Position numbers and translations under genes: made by a program
Notes under the pieces: model-generated
Seen by the model: the letters and a program-made list of their open reading frames with translations, nothing else
Told to the model about the DNA's origin: nothing
Database searches by the model: none
Source of the DNA: Bacteroidales bacterium
GTDB taxonomy: Bacteria > Bacteroidota > Bacteroidia > Bacteroidales > P3
Length of the DNA stretch: 11,695 bases
Direction: 5' to 3'
NCBI GenBank assembly: GCA_900769785.1
Contig: CAAGHV010000245.1
Location: 1-11,695, forward strand
Shown here: positions 1-6,374 of the stretch, piece by piece
Layout: each line of letters opens with the position of its first letter
Numbering within the stretch: the stretch's first letter is position 1

Positions 1-6
1 ACGGGA

Positions 7-184
7 GGGTGTTGGCGTCACAACACCCGGGTGTGGGAGTAGCCACGATAGGGTGTTGTTGTCCGGACGGGAGGGTGTTGGCACGTCAACACCCGGGTCT
101 TGTGGTGATCAACACCCGGGTCTTAGCCACATCAACACCCGGGTGTTGCGACGCAAAAAGGGGGGTGTTGGAACACCACTGATA
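7..184 (+). repeat. Tandem array of eight 22-23 bp palindromic units, GGGTGTTG type
   Basis: Eight units follow one another without gaps, starting at 7, 29, 51, 73, 95, 118, 141 and 163. Each begins GGGTGTTG, GGGTGTGG or GGGTCTT. Four of them (7, 73, 95, 118) end in CAACACCC, so units 7-28 and 73-94 are hairpins with 8-bp arms and a 6-nt loop. Where one unit ends and the next begins, CAACACCC meets GGGTGTTG to make a 16-bp palindrome (133-148). ACGGGAGGGTGTTGGC occurs identically at 1-16 and 67-82, exactly three unit lengths apart. A 22-bp period is not a multiple of three, so this is not a protein repeat. The array is cut by the left end of the window. Function unknown. Confidence 0.85.
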
Positions 185-187
185 TAT

Positions 188-200
188 CATTGATTTTCAA
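188..200 (+). repeat. CATTGATTTTCAA boundary motif, copy 1
   Basis: This 13-mer lies 3 bp after the last unit of the GGGTGTTG array. An identical 13-mer lies 11 bp after the last unit of the 6664-6774 array, at 6786-6798. It may mark the right-hand edge of these elements. It is short and AT-rich, so chance cannot be excluded. Confidence 0.45.
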
Positions 201-249
201 GGGGTATTTTTTGGGAGAACAACGGACAACGGACAATAATATATTCCCC

Positions 250-269
250 ACATATATAATATGTATATA
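250..269. repeat. AT-rich direct repeat, copy 1
   Basis: An ACATATATAATATGTATATA block recurs at 423-444 with one extra AT dinucleotide. Both copies sit in a CCCC-to-CCC setting (CCCCACATAT...ATACCC and CCCCTACATAT...ATCCCC). The two copies bracket the pair of GTAGAGACG palindromes. A related ATATATACCCG stretch occurs near 6925-6936. Confidence 0.6.
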
Positions 270-290
270 CCCGATGGTTTCATACCCAAC

Positions 291-318
291 GTAGAGACGT
301 GCCGTGGCGCGTCTCCGA
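291..318. repeat. GTAGAGACG palindromic element, copy 1
   Basis: GAGACG at 294-299 pairs with CGTCTC at 310-315 across a GC-rich centre. Copy 2 is at 344-371. The two copies share 31 positions from CCCAACG to CGTCTC (285-315 and 338-368), with a single difference (T or C) in the centre, and lie 53 bp apart. The outer GTA...TAC pairing is lost in this copy, where CGA replaces TAC. It is much more GC-rich than the flanking DNA. It looks like a dispersed REP-like intergenic palindrome. Confidence 0.7.
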
Positions 319-343
319 CCCCAACCCGACAAAACGCCCCAAC

Positions 344-371
344 GTAGAGACGTGCCGCGGCGCGTCTCTAC
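344..371. repeat. GTAGAGACG palindromic element, copy 2
   Basis: This is a 28-bp near-perfect palindrome. The GTAGAGACG arm at 344-352 pairs with CGTCTCTAC at 363-371, and the GCCG/CGGC centre also pairs, leaving one G-T wobble position. As RNA from either strand it would fold into one long, almost uninterrupted hairpin. No coding region surrounds it. See copy 1 at 291-318 for the comparison. Confidence 0.75.
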
Positions 372-422
372 CACGCAACGTATTTCACACGACAGGTTTT
401 ACACAATATATTTATATCCCCT

Positions 423-444
423 ACATATATATAATATGTATATA
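423..444. repeat. AT-rich direct repeat, copy 2
   Basis: Second copy of the ACATATAT...ATATGTATATA block, 173 bp from the first (250-269) and two bases longer. It directly precedes the CCCCAACCAAC sequence next to the 22-bp array at 456-631. Confidence 0.6.
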
Positions 445-455
445 TCCCCAACCAA

Positions 456-631
456 CAATTGCCACTACCACACTTAGCACCCGTAACCCGCAGGGTTGCG
501 ACCCGTAAGTGCCATGGTTGCGACCCAAAACTCCCATACTTTTGCCCCCTAAGTATGGCACTTGCTAGCGGCAACCCGCAGGGTTGCGCACCTCTGATGC
601 CACAAATACAACCGACCAACTGCCTACAAAA
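456..631 (-). repeat. Tandem array of eight degenerate 22-bp units, GGGTC type, minus orientation
   Basis: Units of exactly 22 bp start at 456, 478, 500, 522, 544, 566, 588 and 610. Read on the minus strand, the better units carry GGGTC followed by a half ending in sequences such as AAGTATGGGAGTTTT or CATGGCACTTAC. Units 478-499 and 566-587 both contain the hairpin AACCC-GCA-GGGTT. The outer units (456, 588, 610) are the most divergent. The 522-543 unit nearly matches the 6686-6707 unit of the array on the other side of the window, which is in the opposite orientation. The last unit runs into the A-tract of the terminator at 628-664. Reading frames through the array are repeat artefacts. Confidence 0.75.
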
Positions 632-664
632 AAAATCTCCTTGCCCTTAATAGGGGTTGGAGAT
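628..664 (-). terminator. Intrinsic terminator of the thioredoxin-like lipoprotein gene
   Basis: On the minus strand ATCTCC (from 664 down) pairs with GGAGAT (ending at 635), with an inner CCC/GGG helix separated by a small internal loop. Eight T residues follow (the A-run at 628-635 on the plus strand). It lies about 43 bp past the stop codon at 707 and marks the end of the leftmost transcription unit. Confidence 0.7.
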
Positions 665-706
665 CTTTGGGAAATTTAATTATGAGTAATTCCTTACTGT
701 TTGCCT

Positions 707-1273
707 TTATTTGCTTTCGTTCTCTAAAACATACCGCAGATTGTTCTTGGTAAGATAGAGAGGATCCAACGCCGTGGTATCGCCACGGGTGTAGGTATTG
801 GTACATATCTCGTTATCTTTCGATAGGATAAGAGTGAATGGCAAGCCCACCTTGGATTCCATTGCCGGATAGAGGACGGGATAGAGGTACTGCACAATCC
901 TGTCTATACGGAAAAAGCCCGAATAATTATCGTCGGCAGGTATGGTGGTGATGTAGTAGGACTTGCCATTGTAGCCCCTCTCGGCCAAATACTCGGCAGG
1001 GGGCTGCATAAAAGCACTGTCTTGTGAGATGATATAAAAATGTACATCGGTGTTACAGCTGTCTATGGCCTCCTTGAAGTACATCTCAAACATTTCCTTG
1101 CAGCTATGACAGGCTTGGGAGTAAAACAGCAGTGCCTTTACATGGGTAGTGTCGGCCTGCAAAGTAGCCTTAAACTCCTCGGCCGATAGGCCTACCACCG
1201 CATTGCTATCCTCTACCCTGCCACCACACGAAACCAAAAACATAAATAACAAAATCAAAAATAACCGTTGCAT
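707..1273 (-). CDS. Thioredoxin-like lipoprotein (CHSC active site)
   Basis: A 188-residue exported thiol-disulfide protein of the thioredoxin fold. The N-terminus is a lipoprotein signal with lipobox LVSC (Cys16), followed by GGRVED. This lacks the lysine-plus-acidic surface signal seen in the two other lipoproteins here, so it probably stays on the periplasmic side. The redox motif CHSC (Cys55, Cys58) sits after a short beta strand (ALLFYSQ), as in thioredoxins. The conserved cis-proline is plausibly Pro145 in VGLPFT, just before the next strand (LIL). The likely role is reduction or repair of disulfides in envelope proteins; the partner is unknown. The length fits a single thioredoxin domain with an insert between the active site and the cis-Pro. 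It is the last gene before a terminator, and 80 bp separate it from the LRR gene upstream, so its promoter is unclear. Confidence 0.8.
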   Translation of the reverse strand: MQRLFLILLFMFLVSCGGRVEDSNAVVGLSAEEFKATLQADTTHVKALLFYSQACHSCKEMFEMYFKEAIDSCNTDVHFYIISQDSAFMQPPAEYLAERGYNGKSYYITTIPADDNYSGFFRIDRIVQYLYPVLYPAMESKVGLPFTLILSKDNEICTNTYTRGDTTALDPLYLTKNNLRYVLENESK

Positions 1274-1326
1274 AACTGTTTGTTTATTTTAGCTACGAGC
1301 TGTGAGCCATGAGCCGGCTACCGCCC

Positions 1327-1354
1327 TTCTCATTGCTCACTTCTCATTGCTCAC
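1327..1354. repeat. Perfect 14-bp tandem duplication
   Basis: TTCTCATTGCTCAC occurs twice in direct succession (1327-1340, 1341-1354). The second copy ends on the first base of the reverse-strand stop codon of the LRR gene. It lies in the 80-bp spacer between the LRR and thioredoxin-like genes. Such short direct repeats can change copy number by slippage. Confidence 0.8.
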
Positions 1355-3141
1355 TATCTAACTACTACTTTATAACCCCTATCATTAACCCTTACCACAT
1401 ATACACCGGCTGTGGGCAAAGAGTAATGGCGTATATTTTGGCCTGTAGTGCCCTCGCTAATATGGCAGCGACCCATAATGTCGTATATTGCCACACTGTA
1501 GCCTTCGGCGTTAAGCACCTCTATGCTGCGGTAGCCTGCCGTTACCTTCACTGCCGCCATTGGGTTTTCTTCCACTCCGTCGCAGTCCTCGGTATAGCTG
1601 TAGCTACTCCAATTGGGGTCGGCCATGTAGGCCTCTGTGGCTCCGCAGGGGATTATTGTTTTGAATATACTATTGGCAACCTTGGTATTGTAGGTATATG
1701 GTGGGGTTGGATTGACCAATACCAGAGTGCGCATATTAAGTGCAAAGTTAAAAGCACCTATCGTATCTATTATACCTGTAAATACCACACTATTTATTCC
1801 GGTCATTTCAAATGCTCTATTACCTATATACTTTAATGTCTCGGGAAAGACTATTTCGTTTGCCATACTTTCACAATGATTAAAGGCATAATCTTCTATA
1901 CGCTCAACAGATGAGCCTCCTATATAGGATTCTAATACCGAACAGTTTCGAAAAGCTCCGTATGGAATAACCTTTACAGAGTCTGACATTACCACTGAAG
2001 ATAATGAACAACCAGCAAAAACCTCTCGTCCCAACTCGGTAACGGAATTGGGGATAGTCATATTTGTAATACTATGACAACCACCAAAAGCATACTCTCC
2101 TATAGTTTTCAAAGTCTGAGGCAAAGTAACACTTCTAAGTTTGCTCATCTGAAATACTCCATACTGTATAGATTCAACACCTTCAGAAAATTCAACCGAA
2201 CGTAATAAAGATGTTGTTGCAAAAGCATTAGCTCCTACAACTTTGCATCCTACCACAATATCATCCTTTGCCAAATGATGCGATACAAGAGTATCCCTAT
2301 TAGAACTATAAATAGCCCTATCTATAATTACATAATTTTGATTGAGCGAATCGATGGTAAGATTATACAAACTTTTGCAACCGGCAAATATACCGCCATC
2401 AATAAATGTTACAGAAGCTGGAATGTGCAATATAGCCAAATACTCACTACCCCAAAATGCTGCATCTTTCAATACTGTAACTGTATTGGGGATAACAACC
2501 TCGTGATATTTACAATATTCAAAAGCAAGTTTTCCAACTGTAGTTACTCCTACCGGAATAGTAAATACTCCCATTTTTCCAGCAGGAGCGCAGAGTAATG
2601 ATGTTCTATCCTTGTTGTACAATGCTCCATCGAACGAGGAATAATGTTCGTTTGTACTATCCACCTCCAAGGTTTGTAGGTCTGGCATACTCGAAAAGGC
2701 ACGTTCTCCTATATTGTCAACTAAGGCAGGAATAGTAATCCGATCAATTCCTCCAAGGAAAAGGAATGCATTTTCACCTATGGTACGCAACGAGTCGGGC
2801 AAGTCAAATTTGGTATCTACAGTAGCTCCGTAAAAACAATATGCCCCAATAGAACGTACCGCTTGGGGAATGGATATGTAATTTAAACTAGCTAATATAA
2901 ATATATTTTCGCCAAGCGAGGTTACTTTGTAGTACACGCCATCGTGAAAAACCGAATCGGGAATTCTTATATCGCCCGAATAGATAATGCATGAGTTTGG
3001 GTCTTTAACCACTGCCACCTCCTTACCTGGCTCGGTTATCTTGTAAAAAAGAACTCCGGCCTGAAAATCATAGTCGGAACTTTGGGCTTTAACTGTTACA
3101 CTAACCACTGTCAGCAACAAAAGGGTAATTAATCTTTTCAT
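1354..3141 (-). CDS. BspA-like leucine-rich-repeat protein with T9SS sorting domain
   Basis: A 595-residue secreted protein. A classical signal peptide covers about residues 1-20, ending VKAQ. Residues about 55-480 are BspA-type (LRR_5) leucine-rich repeats of roughly 23 residues, seen as recurring blocks such as ITIPALVDNIGERAF, VTLPQTLKTIGEYAF and MTIPNSVTELGREVF. Then comes the usual BspA end region (PCGATEAYMADPNW). Residues about 526-595 form a Por/T9SS type-A C-terminal sorting domain with the marks SIEVLNAEG, VAIYDIMGR and PTAGVYVVRV. The protein should be exported by Sec, passed through the outer membrane by the type IX system and anchored on or released from the surface. Family members bind host or matrix proteins or other cells; the ligand here cannot be told. 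It forms its own transcription unit, because a terminator (3209-3247) precedes it. Confidence 0.9.
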   Translation of the reverse strand: MKRLITLLLLTVVSVTVKAQSSDYDFQAGVLFYKITEPGKEVAVVKDPNSCIIYSGDIRIPDSVFHDGVYYKVTSLGENIFILASLNYISIPQAVRSIGAYCFYGATVDTKFDLPDSLRTIGENAFLFLGGIDRITIPALVDNIGERAFSSMPDLQTLEVDSTNEHYSSFDGALYNKDRTSLLCAPAGKMGVFTIPVGVTTVGKLAFEYCKYHEVVIPNTVTVLKDAAFWGSEYLAILHIPASVTFIDGGIFAGCKSLYNLTIDSLNQNYVIIDRAIYSSNRDTLVSHHLAKDDIVVGCKVVGANAFATTSLLRSVEFSEGVESIQYGVFQMSKLRSVTLPQTLKTIGEYAFGGCHSITNMTIPNSVTELGREVFAGCSLSSVVMSDSVKVIPYGAFRNCSVLESYIGGSSVERIEDYAFNHCESMANEIVFPETLKYIGNRAFEMTGINSVVFTGIIDTIGAFNFALNMRTLVLVNPTPPYTYNTKVANSIFKTIIPCGATEAYMADPNWSSYSYTEDCDGVEENPMAAVKVTAGYRSIEVLNAEGYSVAIYDIMGRCHISEGTTGQNIRHYSLPTAGVYVVRVNDRGYKVVVR

Positions 3142-3208
3142 TGTGTTATATTTGTTTTATTCAATTTCATATATGTTAATTACTCATTGCTATAGATAAT
3201 TCATTTTG

Positions 3209-3247
3209 CAAAAATGGGGAAAATGGATATTACCTATCCATTTCCCC
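3209..3247 (-). terminator. Intrinsic terminator after the 3262-3822 lipoprotein gene
   Basis: TATCCATTTCCCC (3235-3247) pairs with GGGGAAAATGGATA (3216-3229) around a 5-nt loop with a single bulged A. On the minus strand the stem is followed by ATTTTTGC. It begins 14 bp past the stop codon at 3262. It separates the lipoprotein from the LRR gene, whose promoter must then lie in about 3142-3208. Confidence 0.8.
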
Positions 3248-3261
3248 TATAATGATTGATG

Positions 3262-3822
3262 TTATTTTTCAATGATTATTACAAAATCTTCTCCTTGTCT
3301 TATTATAGGATAATCTCCGGCAGGAATGAAATTTTGTTTCAAAACTTTCAAAATCTCAGGATCTGTAATAGGACAATCAATAGTAAAAGTAATTCTACCA
3401 CTTCTTATATGTTCTAAATACAAATTTTTCAGATTTTTATCCATAGAAGCACCATATATAACAAGTCTATCTATTTTTCCATCAGTAGTTTCCATATGTG
3501 CTACAGCAACATCGCCTTCTTCTTTCGGATCTAAAGATGTACCACAAATTTCATAATATTGCAAATCGATTTCTGGATTATACAATCCAACACACTCACA
3601 AATTGTATCCAATTGACCATTCGCATTTTTCTCGTTACGACAATACAAAAATAAAAGGTTTGGATGATATACGTAATGCGTTTTAGTATCATCAATCACA
3701 TTCTTCATTTCCATTGCAGGAACATCATTAATTACTTCGTCTTCTTTATTACAACTTGTCAAAATTGCTGCACCAGCAGCAAAGATAGCTATTGCAGCTA
3801 TCGAGAAAATTTTCTTTACCAT
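3262..3822 (-). CDS. Predicted surface lipoprotein, unknown function
   Basis: A 186-residue lipoprotein when started at the ATG at 3822. The reading frame is open further upstream to 4020, but those 66 residues look unlike coding sequence and would bury the signal peptide, so 3822 is preferred. The signal peptide (MVKKIFSIAAIAIF...) ends in lipobox ILTSC, followed by NKEDE. This resembles the lysine plus two or more acids that serve as the surface lipoprotein export signal in Bacteroidota. The mature part is about 160 residues, acidic, with a cysteine-containing stretch (YCR...ICECVG...YYEICG) and a beta-rich C-terminus ending FVIIIEK. I do not recognise a family. A terminator follows directly. 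It lies 370 bp beyond the sigma-factor gene cluster. Confidence 0.8.
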   Translation of the reverse strand: MVKKIFSIAAIAIFAAGAAILTSCNKEDEVINDVPAMEMKNVIDDTKTHYVYHPNLLFLYCRNEKNANGQLDTICECVGLYNPEIDLQYYEICGTSLDPKEEGDVAVAHMETTDGKIDRLVIYGASMDKNLKNLYLEHIRSGRITFTIDCPITDPEILKVLKQNFIPAGDYPIIRQGEDFVIIIEK

Positions 3823-4192
3823 TTCTGTATTATTTTTATTAATTCTCAAATTATTTTGGTTTAAGCAATATAAGTTTGGTTTCTGCGTTAGTGGAAACGA
3901 CATTGAACTTTTCCAAATTCTATGTGTTTGCCTCTGTGGCAGACAATCCAAAGGTGCTTGTGCGTACAAGGCTTGGAATTTGCCGGCAATTTTGTTGTTT
4001 CCATCTCTTAGCACTTGCATCTTTGTTTTATCTCTTATATTACCTAGTCAATTTATTTTCTTTGTTTTTATTTATTACAGCTTACATATTTCAAACTTAT
4101 ACCTCCGCACACTAAGGTGGGTGCATACTCTCCATATTATATAGTTTGTTACTCATTGTATATCTCCCTACATTTTTGGATTAATACAATAT
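3823..4192. other. 370-bp spacer with an open but probably non-coding stretch
   Basis: No supported gene. About 3840-4020 is richer in GC than its surroundings and is open in one frame on each strand. The minus frame joins the lipoprotein gene in phase; the plus frame runs 3876-4115. Neither has recognisable protein features. The rest (4020-4192) is AT-rich. No clear intrinsic terminator follows the cluster ending at 4193; only a weak AT-only inverted repeat is visible (ATTGTAT 4155-4161, ATACAAT 4184-4190). The promoter of the lipoprotein gene is expected here, but no convincing match to the Bacteroidota TTTG / TAnnTTTG pattern stood out. Confidence 0.5.
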
Positions 4193-4681
4193 TTACTCGC
4201 TTTCTTCCGAAAGGCTTGCTGCCATAGTACGGCTTCCGCCTTTGGTAGCTGTACCGGTATAAAGACCGGTTTTTTCATCGAAACTATATTTCACATAATA
4301 ACCTTTATCTTGCATTTCAAGTGCCCATTTATTCATTTCAGCTTTGTCGGATGTTGTAAAGGTTAGTTTATCATCTGCTTCGGGTGCAAGGCTTGGATTT
4401 TCGCTACCGCCTATTGTTATTTCTCGTCCCTCGAGGGTAAGACCTATAAGGTAGCTGATAAAATTACTCATTTCTTCTTGCGAAGCAAACTCCCTACTAT
4501 ATCCCACACCATCTATCCAATAACGGAGAGTAGTGTTTATATGAGCCAAATTCTTTTGGCTCATTTCATGAGATGGTACTACCATCTCGCTTTGAAATTC
4601 GTCTTTTTGGCATGATGTCATTATCCCTGCCATGGCTACCGATAGTAGCACTGCTTTTTTAATTACTCTATTAGTGTTCAT
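4193..4681 (-). CDS. Predicted surface lipoprotein, last gene of the ECF sigma cluster
   Basis: A 162-residue lipoprotein started at the ATG at 4681. An in-frame ATG at 4711 would overlap the upstream gene by 11 bp and put ten polar residues before the signal peptide, so it is not preferred. The signal peptide (VIKKAVLLSVAMAG...) ends in lipobox IMTSC, followed by QKDEF. This matches the lipoprotein export signal described in Capnocytophaga (Q-K and two acids), so surface exposure is predicted. The C-terminal part has the pattern LTFTTSDKAEMNKWALEMQDKGY...YDEKTGLYTGTATKGG-like, suggesting a small repeated alpha/beta unit, and a Ser/Glu-rich tail. No family assigned. It starts 19 bp after the previous gene and is probably cotranscribed with it. 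Confidence 0.8.
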   Translation of the reverse strand: MNTNRVIKKAVLLSVAMAGIMTSCQKDEFQSEMVVPSHEMSQKNLAHINTTLRYWIDGVGYSREFASQEEMSNFISYLIGLTLEGREITIGGSENPSLAPEADDKLTFTTSDKAEMNKWALEMQDKGYYVKYSFDEKTGLYTGTATKGGSRTMAASLSEESE

Positions 4682-4700
4682 TGTATATGTTTTTTTGTAC

Positions 4701-5204
4701 TTAATTTGCATTATTAACTGAAGGAAAAAGTTCCGGATATTCCAATGTATTTGTAAGGAATGTTCCTATTGCAATATTTCGTTCTTTTGTATCAATATTA
4801 TGAAACACCACTATCATCCCTTTGCTATAGTTATATACTAGTTTTGAAATATTCTTATAATCGTCGGGACTTTCAATAGCTCCATATCTTTTTTTTACAT
4901 TATCTTTATACACATTACACATTCCCAAACCACTGTATTCATCCCCCAAATCCTTATCTATAATATCTTTTTCAATCCCGAGATTGAATTCCTCGGCCAA
5001 TGTATATACAGCTTCTTTGGTTTTTGGCACAAATAGTGTAATTGCCGTTGTGGTGGTATCGTTGATGGGGAATTTCATTATACATATCACCTTAACATCT
5101 GTCAGGTGCTTGTATTGCTTATAAATGTCAGTTTGGCACATTGCTTTCGTCATTGTAGTAGCCGTTATTGCCATAAGCAATATTATATATATTCTATATT
5201 TCAT
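4701..5204 (-). CDS. Small exported protein of the ECF sigma cluster
   Basis: A 167-residue protein with a signal peptide at about residues 1-23 (MKYRIYIILLMAITATT...AMCQ). The Cys23 context (TKAMC) does not fit a lipobox, so cleavage by signal peptidase I to a periplasmic protein is more likely. The mature part starts DIYKQYKHLTDVKVICIMK, a pattern faintly like the short Bacteroidota proteins (DUF4252 type) often found beside ECF sigma factors; this is weak. It ends in ...TLEYPELFPSVNNAN. It lies 8 bp after the anti-sigma gene and 19 bp before the lipoprotein gene, so it is very likely in the same transcript. It may be a target or co-regulator of the sigma/anti-sigma switch. Confidence 0.75.
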   Translation of the reverse strand: MKYRIYIILLMAITATTMTKAMCQTDIYKQYKHLTDVKVICIMKFPINDTTTTAITLFVPKTKEAVYTLAEEFNLGIEKDIIDKDLGDEYSGLGMCNVYKDNVKKRYGAIESPDDYKNISKLVYNYSKGMIVVFHNIDTKERNIAIGTFLTNTLEYPELFPSVNNAN

Positions 5205-5212
5205 ATTTTTAT

Positions 5213-5728
5213 CTATGCTATTCGTTTCATATCATCCATACTTTTATATACTTCCCACACTGCATCAACAGTGGAGCAACCATCGTTGCAAAATACCCCC
5301 CATTGGTCCAATTGTGCAACCAAACTTGCAGGGTATATGTTGGCTTGAGCCACCTGTTGCCCAGAATATTCGATGGTGTTTTTTGGCATGGCTATCATCA
5401 TTTGTATAGTTGCAATCACCGTCAATATCAAACCTACCACTGCTGCAACGGTTCTGTAAGTATAATTGGCCCAAATGGTGCGATGTGGTTTTTGGTTCTT
5501 TTTGGTTTGAGGCAGGCTTTTCAGAATATTATCAAACTCGGCTCTGTGCTTCCGGCAGTAGCGTTCTATGCCTATGTATTGCAGTATTGCGGCATCGGCC
5601 TGCCACTTCGTTGGCACTTTGGCAGTGTGCAGAAAATAGTGGCATAGGTAGTCTATCTCATCTTGTTCTATGCTTACATCATAGAATTTCTTCAACAGTT
5701 TTTCTATCTTTTCTTCTTCGTTATCCAT
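5213..5728 (-). CDS. Putative single-pass anti-sigma factor
   Basis: A 171-residue membrane protein. The N-terminal ~88 residues are predicted cytoplasmic. They begin with a charged helix and a pattern (KFYDVSIEQDEIDYLCHYF) like that of Bacteroidota anti-sigma proteins, which lack the zinc His/Cys motif. One transmembrane helix follows (about 92-114, VAAVVGLILTVIATIQMMIA), then a ~57-residue periplasmic tail. The tail holds two cysteines close together (Cys147, Cys151 in FCNDGC). No FecR domain is present, so this is not the usual TonB-linked type. It starts 2 bp after the sigma-factor stop codon, which implies translational coupling. The anti-sigma role is inferred from topology and position, not from a recognised domain. 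Confidence 0.65.
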   Translation of the reverse strand: MDNEEEKIEKLLKKFYDVSIEQDEIDYLCHYFLHTAKVPTKWQADAAILQYIGIERYCRKHRAEFDNILKSLPQTKKNQKPHRTIWANYTYRTVAAVVGLILTVIATIQMMIAMPKNTIEYSGQQVAQANIYPASLVAQLDQWGVFCNDGCSTVDAVWEVYKSMDDMKRIA

Positions 5729-5730
5729 AA

Positions 5731-6240
5731 TTATTCTATATCTTTTAAGTTTTCAATTATATATTCTCTCAATTCGTCCTGTATTTTTTTCAATATATTT
5801 CTTACTCCCGATTCCGAAAGGCCCATAATTTTTCCCACTTTTTTGGCCGAGAACCCTGATTTGTAGTATAAATCTACAATATTTTTTTTGTCATCGTCAA
5901 TATTATCTAGTTTTTGGCACATCAGCTCTATCATTATTTTTTTCCTGTGGCCGTCGTCGGCATCATATATCAAAAATGTTTCCGGCACATTCGACAACGG
6001 CTCAGTTATCACCTTTTTTCTATCGGTATCGGCAATGGTTTTGAAGAGTATTCCAAAAATATAACCATCAATATTATCTACTTCTTGGAGTTTTTCGCTA
6101 CTTCCCAATACTTTTAGAGCAGTATCCTGCACAATGTCTTTTGCCATATCAAAATTTTGTACAGCAAACATGGTTGTAAAAATCATCTTGTTCCACAACC
6201 GCAAAATACGTTCTTGTATTTCTATATCTAAATTGGACAT
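5731..6240 (-). CDS. ECF-type RNA polymerase sigma factor
   Basis: A 169-residue sigma-70 family protein of the extracytoplasmic-function type, the usual size for a two-domain ECF. Region 2 spans about residues 10-76 with the core-binding and -10-recognition signature AKDIVQDTALKVL, and DGYIFGILFKTIADTDRKK following. Region 4 spans about 105-162 with the helix-turn-helix FSAKKVGKIMGLSESGVRNILKK that contacts the -35 element. There is no region 1.1 or 3. It should direct RNA polymerase to a small regulon, very likely including its own cluster, and be held inactive by the membrane protein encoded 2 bp downstream. The ATG at 6240 gives a normal ECF N-terminus. The sequence is divergent from well-known ECF groups. 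Confidence 0.88.
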   Translation of the reverse strand: MSNLDIEIQERILRLWNKMIFTTMFAVQNFDMAKDIVQDTALKVLGSSEKLQEVDNIDGYIFGILFKTIADTDRKKVITEPLSNVPETFLIYDADDGHRKKIMIELMCQKLDNIDDDKKNIVDLYYKSGFSAKKVGKIMGLSESGVRNILKKIQDELREYIIENLKDIE

Positions 6241-6259
6241 CCTTTATATAGATTCTATC

Positions 6260-6287
6260 TGTATATAAGTCGTAAAAAATACGCAAA
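6260..6287 (-). promoter_or_regulatory. Possible promoter of the sigma-factor cluster
   Basis: On the minus strand TTTG (6287-6284) is followed after 16 bp by TATATACA (6267-6260), about 20 bp before the ATG. This loosely resembles the Bacteroidota primary-sigma pattern TTTG / TAnnTTTG, but the -7 half is a poor match and the spacing is short. An autoregulated ECF promoter may lie here instead. An AAAGG directly abuts the ATG, too close to act as a normal ribosome site. Confidence 0.3.
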
Positions 6288-6374
6288 TCCGCACTTTTTT
6301 AACTAAAAAAATTATTACACCACTGTAAACCAATATAATATTTATACACATAGTCGGCAACGATAAGATTTGTC

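Noticed and set aside
7..184. CRISPR array
   Set aside because: The units join directly without unique spacers of regular length, the repeat is only 22 bp and variable, and no cas genes are present.
459..650. Open frames over the left 22-bp array on both strands
   Set aside because: The peptides simply translate the 22-bp units in shifting frames (22 is not a multiple of three) and show no protein features.
1309..1836. 175-codon plus-strand frame inside the LRR gene
   Set aside because: It is the antisense shadow of the C-terminal part of the LRR/T9SS gene, whose domains are clearly recognisable on the minus strand.
4155..4190. ATTGTAT/ATACAAT inverted repeat as terminator of the sigma cluster
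   Set aside because: The stem is only seven A/T pairs with a 22-nt loop and no T-run, too weak to call a terminator.
4682..4711. Earlier ATG for the lipoprotein gene at 4711
   Set aside because: It would overlap the upstream gene and put ten polar residues before a normal lipoprotein signal peptide; the ATG at 4681 fits better.
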